This document shows, in pieces, positions 1 through 6,649 of a DNA stretch of 9,038 bases. Within the stretch, counting starts at the first letter, position 1. Every line of letters begins with the position of its first letter. Location of the stretch: contig CAMQBE010000019.1 in NCBI GenBank assembly GCA_946998935.1, positions 1 through 9,038 on the forward strand, in the 5' to 3' direction. The stretch is from an uncultured Mycoplasma sp. Lineage in GTDB: Bacteria > Bacillota_I > Bacilli_A > Mycoplasmatales > Metamycoplasmataceae. Under the pieces are notes generated by a model, which ran no database searches, was not told the DNA's origin, and saw only the letters and a program-made list of their open reading frames with translations. Position numbers and translations under genes: made by a program.

Positions 1-1
1 A

Positions 2-832
2 ATGTACTTTGTGGAACTAGCAATGATAATCAAATTTAAATCTTACAAACAAAAACAAAATAAATTACTCCTTAAGATAAATGAATCTAATAAAGATGAC
101 ATATTTACTAAATTAGATTTATTAGAAAACAAGTTTAATAGACAACGTGATTTGTTAGAAATTAAGCAAACTTATTATCAAAGCAAAATTAATTTGTTAA
201 ACGAAATAGATGCTTCTAAATGGAATTATGAACATTATAAAACTAACAAAGCATGAGAATTAAGAGAAGCTAAAAAAGACTTAAAAAATAATAGAATTAA
301 TCAAGAAGAATTTAGCCAAAACAAGTTTCAAATAGAAGAATTGGTTAAAAATAAAAAACAAGAATTTCTTAGTTTAATGAAAAATAATAATGAAAAACTT
401 AAAGCATTGAAAATAGAATTTAATAAATCAATGGTGGATGCTAAAAACAATCCAAAACAATATTCTTTTGATAGAGATTCCATTGCTGTTTTAAATGAAT
501 CAAAAAAAGCTTTGATTTCAAAAGAAAAACAAGCTTACAAATTACAAACTCAATCAATGTACAGTAAACTAAAATCTATTTCCACTTCTAATGCAGAAAC
601 AATTGCCAAGTTTGCCGAAATATCCAAAATTAAAAAAGATTACTTAAACAAAATAGATAGTTTAGGGGTGAACAATCATAAAAATATAAGACTTGAAAGC
701 TCCGCAAAATATAGGATACTTAATAGAAATTACTCAAGCGATACTAATAAAATTGCTGACCAATGAAACAAATATTGTTATATTGAAAAATTAGATTATG
801 CCTTTGGTATAAAAAGTGAAGGAGGCGAATAA
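2..832 (+). CDS. Coiled-coil C-terminal part of probable ABC importer permease (5' truncated)
   Basis: The frame is open from the window edge to TAA at 830-832 (276 codons seen), with in-frame TGA read as Trp at 254-256 and 764-766. The first residues (YFVELAMIIKF) look like the end of a membrane helix. The rest is highly charged, Lys/Asn/Glu-rich and free of further hydrophobic segments, with long heptad-like stretches typical of coiled coil. The stop lies one base before the ATG of a YufQ/MG121-type permease. From established knowledge, the gene before such a permease usually encodes the first permease (MG120-like), and the M. genitalium MG120 protein is longer than ordinary permeases of the family. 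I infer that this is the cytoplasmic tail of that subunit. It could instead be an unrelated membrane-anchored coiled-coil protein. The coding frame is certain; the function is inferred from context. Confidence 0.7.
820..825 (+). promoter_or_regulatory. Shine-Dalgarno site fixing the permease start
   Basis: A perfect AGGAGG lies 8 bases before ATG 834. It supports ATG 834 over the in-frame GTG at 816, which lies upstream of this site. The motif sits inside the last codons of the preceding gene, so the two genes are probably translationally coupled. Confidence 0.8.
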
Positions 833-833
833 A

Positions 834-1796
834 ATGCATGAATTTTCGGTAATATTTAATTCAACTCTTTTCTTCTTTTGCATTTTGGCCTTAAGCGCAT
901 TAGGCGGTATGTTTAGTGAACGCGCAGGTATTGTTAATATAGGTATCGAAGGTATGATGATCATAGGGGCTGCTGGATATTTGATAGCAACTGACACAAT
1001 CGGTCTTCAAAATTCAATCGGTCACACGAACTCTATGTTTTTCCAGTTAATTGCCCTACCTGTTGCGGGACTATTTGGAGCATTATTCTCGGTATTGCAT
1101 GGTTTTGCGACAATAAAACTAAAGAGTGATCACACAATTTCAGGTTTTGCTATTAACTTATTAGCTGTAGGCCTTGCATTAGTTATTATCAAAGCTTTTG
1201 GTCATAAAGCAGATAAGCCTATTATGGACATCCTTGAGTTAAAATATGTAGTAGTTATTAAATCTTCTGGCTATGCTAATAAGCTTGAAGTAATGTCACT
1301 TAAATTCATTATGACAATTTTAGCTATTGTTATTTCAGGGTTTGTATTATATAAAACTGCATGAGGTTTAAGATTTAGAAGTGTTGGAGAAAATCCACAA
1401 GCAGCCGATGTTTTAGGTATAAATGTTAGTGCTTATAAATGACAAGGCGTTCTTATTTCTGGATTTTTAGCCGGCTTAGCAGGCGGAATATTTGTCCAAG
1501 AAAACTATAAAAACTTCCAACCAACTGGTGATGTTGATGGCTTAGGATATATAGCTTTAGCAATTATGATAATGGGTCAATGAAGAGTTACACCAATTGC
1601 ACTTGTTTCACTTGTCTTTGGTATCTTCTATTCATTTGTTACAAATATTCTTGTTATAATGCCTTCACAAGTAAAAATTGCTGAAATTGTAAAAATTCTA
1701 CCATTCATTTTAACCTTACTGATTGTAGGCTTGACAAGCAAGAACTCTAAGGCTCCGGCTGCGGATGGGTTGGTTTATGACAAGTCAAAACGTTAG
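834..1796 (+). CDS. ABC nucleoside-type importer permease, second subunit (YufQ/MG121-like)
   Basis: This is an integral membrane permease of 320 aa, a normal length for the BPD_transp_2 family. It carries the family's hallmark near the N-terminus, SERAGIVNIGIEGMM (about residues 28-42), found in the second permease of Bmp-type purine nucleoside importers (YufQ/NupQ, MG121). About eight hydrophobic segments can be seen, around residues 5-25, 40-55, 74-96, 104-124, 158-178, 205-225, 240-275 and 280-297. A cytoplasmic loop rich in charged and small residues (GLRFRSVGENPQAADVLG, about 178-195) fits the ATPase-coupling loop. TGA encodes Trp at 1362, 1440 and 1581. The start is ATG 834 with a strong SD; the gene begins one base after the upstream stop, and a terminator follows directly. 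The family assignment is firm. Nucleoside as substrate is inferred from the family. Confidence 0.9.
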
Positions 1797-1809
1797 AATT
1801 AATAATTTC

Positions 1810-1833
1810 AAAAACTGGTTCGCCAGTTTTTTG
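1810..1833 (+). terminator. Intrinsic terminator of the transporter operon
   Basis: AAAAACTGG (1810-1818) pairs perfectly with CCAGTTTTT (1823-1831) around a TTCG tetraloop (1819-1822), followed by further T. It lies 14 bases after the permease stop codon and closes the operon. Confidence 0.9.
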
Positions 1834-2002
1834 TTTACTTCTTAAGATAAACAAAAGCATAATGATAATTTAATCTTTTTAAAACATGGCTAAAATGCCA
1901 CTCATGGACTCATTATGGCTAAATCAAAAATATAGTGTGGTATGACTATCTTAAATTATGTTGATAATCAATAACCATTGCAAAATAATCAAGTAAATTA
2001 AA

Positions 2003-2038
2003 CGGCTTTTTAAGCTATGGGTAGTTTTTTAAAAGTCG
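2003..2038. repeat. Imperfect inverted repeat / possible hairpin
   Basis: CGGCTTTT (2003-2010) pairs with AAAAGTCG (2031-2038) with one G-T wobble. AA (2012-2013) with TT (2029-2030) can extend the stem past one bulged T. The loop is about 15 bases and no T-run follows directly on the plus strand, so terminator function is doubtful. Confidence 0.35.
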
Positions 2039-2088
2039 CGTTATTTATTTAACATATTTTCTTTTTAGACACTAAAATATGATACAAC

Positions 2089-2130
2089 TTAAGTGTATTA
2101 AGAAACAAATATTTATTTTACGCCACTTAA
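2089..2130. promoter_or_regulatory. Inverted half-sites around the abiE promoter, candidate AbiEi operator
   Basis: TTAAGTG (2089-2095) and CACTTAA (2124-2130) form a perfect 7-base inverted repeat that flanks the possible -35 hexamer. A looser related copy, TTAAAAGTGG, lies at 2207-2216. In studied AbiE systems the AbiEi antitoxin represses its own promoter by binding inverted repeats, so an operator is expected here. The AT-rich arms could also arise by chance. Confidence 0.3.
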
Positions 2131-2145
2131 AAAATAAACTATAAT
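2117..2145 (+). promoter_or_regulatory. Probable promoter of abiEi-abiEii
   Basis: A perfect TATAAT -10 (2140-2145) is preceded at 17 bases by TTTACG (2117-2122), a weak -35. Transcription would begin near 2152, giving a leader of about 90 bases before the AbiEi ATG. Confidence 0.5.
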
Positions 2146-2242
2146 GCATATTTATATATTAAATTAGGCACTTCGCGTTACCGGCTTGTTCATTCGCCAT
2201 CATATCTTAAAAGTGGTTATCATGCATTAAGAAAGAAAAACA

Positions 2243-2839
2243 ATGAACTACGTTCAACAAATAGATAATGAACTAAAAAGAAGTTATGGAATAATAACAT
2301 CTGAGTTTTTAAGAAATAATAATATTCCCTTTATATATTTAACCCAAAAGGTTAGAAAGGGAGAACTTGAAAAAGTATCTAGAGGAATTTATGTTGCTCC
2401 AGATGGTGATTATGACGAATTATATTTTTACCAATTACGCTATAAAAAAGCAATATTTAGTCATTTAACTTCATTGCGCTTGTTAAACGCAACCGAATCA
2501 TTACCTTACAAGATTTATGTGACTGTTTATGATGGTTATAAATTTAATCACAAGGATGATTCTGTCGAAGTTAAATATGTTCCTAAAAATGTATATAATC
2601 TTGGAGTTGTAGAAGTTGAAACGCCTTTTGGCAATAAAGTTAAAGCTTATTCATATGAAAGAACGCTATGCGATTTTCTAAAAAATAAAAAAGGAATAGA
2701 CCCTGAAACATACGAAAAGACTATAAAAGGATATAAATATTATGACCAAAAAAATATTGGTTTACTTTTAAAATTGGCCAAACAACTTAAAGTATTTAAT
2801 AAACTTGAAGATGTTGTAGAAATTACTTACGATGACTAA
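2243..2839 (+). CDS. abiEi: AbiEi-family antitoxin / transcriptional repressor (type IV TA)
   Basis: This is the intact 198-aa antitoxin of an AbiE (type IV) toxin-antitoxin, phage-abortive-infection locus. It is a cytoplasmic DNA-binding protein that neutralises the AbiEii toxin without stable complex formation and usually represses its own operon. Visible features are an N-terminal winged-helix segment, about residues 16-54, ending in the typical LEKVSRGIYVAPD, then IFSHLTSLRLLN (71-82) and SYERTLCDFLKNK (137-149), both characteristic of AbiEi proteins. Length fits the family. ATG 2243 is the only sensible start, since no other start lies between it and an in-frame stop upstream; its SD is weak (AAGAAAG). 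The stop overlaps the toxin's ATG by 8 bases, the usual AbiE arrangement. The family call rests on recognised motifs, not on a search. Confidence 0.88.
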   Translation: MNYVQQIDNELKRSYGIITSEFLRNNNIPFIYLTQKVRKGELEKVSRGIYVAPDGDYDELYFYQLRYKKAIFSHLTSLRLLNATESLPYKIYVTVYDGYKFNHKDDSVEVKYVPKNVYNLGVVEVETPFGNKVKAYSYERTLCDFLKNKKGIDPETYEKTIKGYKYYDQKNIGLLLKLAKQLKVFNKLEDVVEITYDD

Positions 2840-3694
2840 AGAAAAAATTAGATATTTATGTGAGAAATTGGCTAATAAAACCAATATTATTTATAGTACT
2901 ATTTTTAACTATTTCTTTATTGAATATTTATATAAATTAATCTGGAATACTGGATTAAAAAAGTATTTTGTCGCCAAAGGTGGGTTTCTATTGTCTAATA
3001 TGGTTGGTATTGATAGACGTGTTACAGAAGATATAGATTTTATGCTGTCTAGAAAAGAAACTATAATTTAGATGAAATAATAAGAAAACTTGATAAAACA
3101 TTTGCAGAAAATAAAATTGATGAAGTTTAATTTAGTATAGGAAAAATTGAAGATATCAGAACACATGATGAAAATAAAGACAAAAGGCTTTATATTTGAG
3201 GCCATTTCGAAAATATACGCGAAAGGATAATAATGGATGTTGTCCCTTGCTACGATGTTATGCCAAAACCTACTACATATACTTATAAATGTTGGTTCAA
3301 TGATGATTCAATGCCTATTGTTGCAAGTTCTTTAGAAAATATAATCTCTGAAAAAACTTTAGCAATATATAGTTGAGGTGTAGAAACCACCAGAATGAAG
3401 GATTATTTTGATTTATTTTTCATATATTCTAATTTAAAACAAGACATTAACTATGATACCTTGGTCGACTCATTATTTTATACTTTCGAAGTTAAGAACG
3501 AAACTTTTAGTTTTGAACAAATGCAAAGTTTATTTGATGAAGTCCAAAATAGTAAACTTATGCTAGATAAATGACTTTACTATTATTCACAAATGAAATT
3601 CGCGAAAGGAATAAATTTTAACGACGTTGTCAGTGCAATAAAACAATTTTTCAACGAACTCTATGATGTTTGAAAAAAGAAAACCAGGCCATAG
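2832..3694 (+). pseudogene. abiEii: AbiEii-family nucleotidyltransferase toxin, disrupted by frameshift and nonsense codon
   Basis: This is the toxin partner of abiEi, a DNA-polymerase-beta-like nucleotidyltransferase. The ATG frame gives only 79 aa and stops at TAG 3069. Homology continues in the -1 frame from about 3060, as if one A had been lost from AGAAAAGAAAC (3051-3061). That frame is cut by TAA at 3128 and then runs open to TAG 3692. Read together, about 286 residues of normal AbiEii length are recovered. Motifs remain: AKGG (48-51) and RRVTEDIDF (62-70) in the first part; IIMDVVPCYD (third acidic residue), SLENIISEKTL and TRMKDYFDLFF in the last part. TGA codons for Trp occur at four places, so the gene is adapted to the mycoplasma code. 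The missing catalytic acid and KD motif make the 79-aa product almost certainly inactive. Two sequencing errors are the alternative. Confidence 0.88.
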
Positions 3695-3705
3695 CTTGGT
3701 TTTTT
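3680..3705. terminator. Terminator between convergent abiEii and rlmH
   Basis: AAAACCAGGC (3680-3689) pairs with GCTTGGTTTT (3694-3703), with one G-T wobble, around a CATA loop, followed by T. The abiEii stop (3692-3694) is in the loop and first stem base, and the rlmH stop begins at 3704. On the minus strand a U-rich tract also follows, so it could serve both directions. Confidence 0.8.
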
Positions 3706-4153
3706 ACTTGTGATATTTTTTGTTATTAATAATCATTAATGATCTATAAATTTGCTCAGTTAGCATAACTCTAAATAATTGATGGGGGAAAGTCAATTTT
3801 GAGAAACAAATTTTTTGATTGGTTTTTAATTCATCTTCAATTACACCATCAGAGCCACCAACGATAAAAGTTATATCATCATGCGTGTTGATTATGTTGC
3901 TAAACACCAATGAATCTATATTAGCATTTCCTTTTAAAGAAAGCAAAATAACATATGAGTCATTTTGTATTTTTTCAAGTATCAATTTAGTTTCTTTTTG
4001 TTTTTTAACTTCAATATTTTTTTCTTCACTAAACTCTTTAATTTCGACTACACTAAAATTAACGAAATGTGCTATGTTCTTGGCATATTGGTTAAAAACA
4101 GTTTTCATTTCTGGTGTTAAAGAACCAACTGCAATAATCTTAATTTTTTGCAT
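3704..4153 (-). CDS. rlmH: 23S rRNA (pseudouridine-1915-N3)-methyltransferase RlmH
   Basis: RlmH uses SAM to methylate N3 of pseudouridine 1915 in helix 69 of 23S rRNA on assembled 70S ribosomes. The 149-aa product is close to the usual length of about 155. It is a small SPOUT (knotted) methyltransferase. It shows the SAM-binding FIVGGSDG (96-103), the conserved C-terminal block LTFPHQLFRVMLTEQIYR (120-137) and the terminal YHK (147-149), all diagnostic of RlmH. The start ATG (4151-4153) overlaps the mnmG stop by one base (TAATG), so translation is probably coupled to mnmG and driven by its promoter. No separate SD was needed to choose the start. A terminator lies directly after the stop. Identification is firm. 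Confidence 0.95.
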   Translation of the reverse strand: MQKIKIIAVGSLTPEMKTVFNQYAKNIAHFVNFSVVEIKEFSEEKNIEVKKQKETKLILEKIQNDSYVILLSLKGNANIDSLVFSNIINTHDDITFIVGGSDGVIEDELKTNQKICFSKLTFPHQLFRVMLTEQIYRSLMIINNKKYHK

Positions 4154-6000
4154 TATTTTTTATTCCTTGCTTGTAAATAAAACATAAGCATTTGGATATC
4201 AGCTGGATTAATTCCACTTATTCTACTTGCTTGACCAATTGTCATAGGTCTGACCTTTTCAAGTTTTTGTCTTGCTTCTGTAGCTAAATTAAGAACTTTA
4301 GAATAATCTATATTTTCAGGTAATTTAAGATTTTCAAGTCTAGCAACTTTTGAAGCATCATTTTTTTGTTTTTCAATATAACCATGTAAACGAACCATAG
4401 TAGTTAATTCTTCAAGATAAGGAAATTCAGGATCAATATCAACAGGGTCAACTTCGGGTCTAGCTAAAGTTTGCAATAATGAAACTCCAGAAGTAATGTT
4501 ATATTTTTTGCCTAATTCAGATTTGCTTGAAACATGACTTACATGAAGTTTTTGAATTTCATCATCAATAAGTTTGTATTTTTTAATAACTGTATCATAT
4601 TCGTTTTGGTCAATCATACCCGCTTTAAGAGCATAATCTGCTAAACGAATATCCGCATTATCATTTCTTAAAAGCAATCTGTATTCTGCACGGCTAGTTA
4701 ACATTCTATAAGGTTCTTTAGTTCCTTTAGTGACTAAATCGTCAATTAAAACACCTATATAACCATGATTTCTTAAGATGCGAATGCCTTCTTTATTTTC
4801 AAGTTTTAATGCTGCATTGATACCAGCTATTAAACCTTGACCTGCAGCTTCTTCATAACCACTTGTGCCATTAATTTGACCAGCAGTAAAAAGACCATGA
4901 ACTACTTTAGTTTCGAGAGTTGCTTTAAGTTGCAATGGGTCAATAGCATCATATTCAATAGCATAAGCTCATTTTTGAACTCTAGCATTTCTTAAACCTG
5001 GTATTGATTTAACTAATAATTCTTGGACTTCGACAGGCATTGAAGTTGAAAGACCATTAACATAAGTTATAGTACCATCTGCGGTTTCTGGTTCAAAGAA
5101 AATTTGATGTCTTTCTTTAGAAGGGAATTTAACAATTTTATCTTCTATTGATGGGCAATAACGAGGGCCTATTCCTTTAATAATTCCACCATACATAGCT
5201 GATTTATTTAAGTTTTCACGAATTATTTGATGAGTTTGCGGTGTTGTATAAGTTAAAAAACAAGCAATTTGTTTAGGCAATTTAACATGAGAACGACGTG
5301 AAAATGATAAGTTGTTATCGCTTAAAACTTCTTCTTCAACTTCATCATAGTTAATTGAATCAGAAAAAATTCTTGGTGGTGTACCGGTTTTTAATCTTTG
5401 GATAATAAAACCATTAGCTTTGAGAGATTGACTTAATTCAGGCGAAGTTTTTTCATTGTCAGGCCCGCTAGTGGTAATAACTGAACCACGTAAAATTCTA
5501 GAATCCATGTAGGTTCCAGTTGTTATTACTCCAACCTTAGATTGTATTGTTTTGCCTGAAGCTAAAGTTATACCTTTAAAGTTTTTATTCTTATCTACAA
5601 TTAAATCTTCTGCAGTATCTTCAATTAAATCTAAATTAGGTTGTTTTAAAACATATTCATGAACAATTTCACTATATTTAGCTTTATCTATTTGCGCCCT
5701 TAAAGCTCTTACAGCTGGCCCTTTGGATTGATTTAACATTTTAAGCTGAATCATAGCTAGATCAGCTCAAAGTCCTTGCATTCCTCCTAAAGCATCTATT
5801 TCGCGGGTGATTATGCCTTTTGCAGGCCCACCTATAGATGGGTTGCAAGGCATCATACCTAAACGTTTAGAATTAAATGAAACTAATGCTGTTTTATGAC
5901 CTTTGTGGCTTAAAGCAAAAGCTGCTTCAAGTCCGGCGTGGCCACCTCCAACAACTACTGCATCATACTTAAGAATATTATTTTCGTTCTTTATTTTCAT
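4153..6000 (-). CDS. mnmG: tRNA uridine-5-carboxymethylaminomethyl modification enzyme MnmG (GidA)
   Basis: MnmG is the FAD-binding half of the MnmE-MnmG complex, which installs (carboxymethyl)aminomethyl groups on wobble uridine 34 of certain tRNAs. The 615-aa frame includes TGA-encoded Trp near 5766 and 4971. Seen in order are the FAD Rossmann motif GGGHAG (18-23), [12 protein letters not shown] with a conserved Cys (about C52), LKTGTPPRI (about 203-211), YCPSIEDK (Cys about 282), [44 protein letters not shown] and a helical C-terminal tail. Length matches the family (about 610-630). ATG 6000 is chosen; an in-frame TTG two codons upstream is less likely, and neither has a clear SD. The gene is first in a two-gene unit with rlmH and is divergent from the tRNAs. 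mnmE is not in the window. Confidence 0.97.
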
Positions 6001-6031
6001 AGTCAATATTTTAATTCAAATTAAGCTTTTT

Positions 6032-6041
6032 ATTATATAAT
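6032..6041. promoter_or_regulatory. Palindromic -10 region, probable divergent promoter for tRNAs and mnmG
   Basis: ATTATATAAT is its own reverse complement. It supplies TATAAT to the plus strand (6036-6041), about 14 bases before tRNA-His, and TATAAT to the minus strand (6037-6032), about 31 bases before the mnmG ATG. No good -35 hexamer is visible for either direction. Confidence 0.55.
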
Positions 6042-6055
6042 TGTCTTGCTTTTAT

Positions 6056-6133
6056 GGCGGATGTGGTGAAGTGGTCTAACACAGCGGGTTGTGGTCCCGT
6101 CACTCGAGGGTTCGAATCCCTTCATCCGCCCCA
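6056..6133 (+). tRNA. tRNA-His (GTG)
   Basis: A full cloverleaf can be folded. The acceptor stem is perfectly paired. It includes the extra G at -1 (6056) opposite C73 (6130), the identity element of tRNA-His. The anticodon loop TTGTGGT carries GTG at 6091-6093, the T-loop TTCGAAT is normal, and CCA is encoded (6131-6133). It precedes tRNA-Thr, likely in one transcript. Confidence 0.96.
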
Positions 6134-6178
6134 TTTTTTTATTTTTTATAAAACTATAAGTAAAATTAAATTACATAA

Positions 6179-6252
6179 GCCATCTTAGTTTAGTGGTAGA
6201 ACGGCTGACTCGTAATCAGTTAGCACGAGTTCGATTCTCGTAGTTGGCACCA
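6179..6252 (+). tRNA. tRNA-Thr (CGT)
   Basis: The cloverleaf has D stem GTTT/GAAC, anticodon stem GCTGA/TCAGT, anticodon CGT at 6211-6213 reading ACG, T stem ACGAG/CTCGT and encoded CCA (6250-6252). The acceptor stem GCCATCT/AGTTGGC contains a T-T mismatch at positions 5-68 (6183 with 6244). All other pairs form. The variable loop is four bases (TAGC). Confidence 0.93.
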
Positions 6253-6276
6253 TATCGTTTTTGAAACGGAGAAATT

Positions 6277-6630
6277 ATGAAAAACAAAAAACTTATTTAT
6301 GCTTTAGGTTCCTTAACTACAATTCCAACTTTTGCTTTTGTTGCAACAAGTTGTCAAAAGAAACCAGCTAATGCTACTGAAGCAGTTGAAGCTTCTTGAG
6401 TGCAATTGAAATCTACTATCGAAGGTAGTAGTAAATTACCTTCAGAAATTAAAAATAGAGATATTGAAATTATGTATCTTTATGATGTAACTTATGGTGT
6501 TAAAGCTGAAATAGTGAAGCTAGAGCCAGATGATGCAAAAGGCGAATTAAAAGTTAGCGTTAAATATTCTAAAGATTACAAAGAAATAAAAACTAAAGAT
6601 TTTGTTTTTCGTAACTTAAAGAAAAAATAA
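6277..6630 (+). CDS. Small surface lipoprotein with a single Lipoprotein_17-like domain
   Basis: This is a predicted secreted, lipid-anchored membrane protein of 117 aa. It has a signal peptide with Lys-rich N-terminus (MKNKK), a hydrophobic core and lipobox ATSC, giving a mature N-terminal Cys at residue 26. Trp is TGA-encoded at 6397. Residues about 50-115 match the pattern I know for the mycoplasma Lipoprotein_17 domain of variable surface lipoproteins: LPSEI, then a central VTYGVKAEIV, DDAKGELKVSVKYSKD and a final DFVFRNL. Those proteins are generally much longer with several copies, so this is a minimal version. The start ATG has SD GGAGA (6268-6272). It begins only 24 bases after tRNA-Thr with no terminator between, so it may be cotranscribed with the tRNAs. 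The specific role is unknown. Confidence 0.87.
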
Positions 6631-6649
6631 AAGCTCATTTATTGAGCTT
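6631..6649. terminator. Terminator between convergent lipoprotein gene and rbfA
   Basis: AAGCTCA (6631-6637) and TGAGCTT (6643-6649) form a perfect 7-bp stem with a TTTAT loop. On the minus strand it is followed by TTATTTTTT, a good U-tract for rbfA. On the plus strand the tail is poorer. The rbfA stop codon (6639-6641) lies in the loop. Confidence 0.75.

Larger units (their letters stand above)
1834..2242 (+). other. 409-base non-coding region upstream of the abiE locus
   Basis: No open frame of useful length or recognisable RNA gene is seen on either strand. It holds a copy pair of ATGGCTAAA (1886-1894 and 1915-1923), a possible hairpin (2003-2038), a promoter-like element (2117-2145) with CACTTAA inverted half-sites around it, and a short segment at 2171-2198 that is about 57% GC in otherwise AT-rich DNA. 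The 22-codon frame from ATG 1886 has no recognisable product. The region may be remnant DNA from the insertion of the abiE module, but no mobile-element ends can be shown. Confidence 0.5.

Noticed and set aside
791..997. Minus-strand frame opposite the start of the permease gene
   Set aside because: It is a shadow of a clearly coding plus-strand frame and shows no recognisable motif or SD.
1886..1954. 22-codon frame starting MAKMPLMDSL, with ATGGCTAAA duplicated 29 bases on
   Set aside because: Too short, no SD and no family resemblance; the repeat is only 9 bases, so neither a gene nor a transposase remnant can be claimed.
3819..4187. 122-codon plus-strand frame over rlmH/mnmG
   Set aside because: It lies antisense to a certain rlmH gene; its hydrophobic composition is the expected antisense reading.
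4153..6000. mnmG as several broken pieces
   Set aside because: The breaks are TGA codons, which encode Trp in mycoplasmas; conserved MnmG motifs continue in one frame across each.
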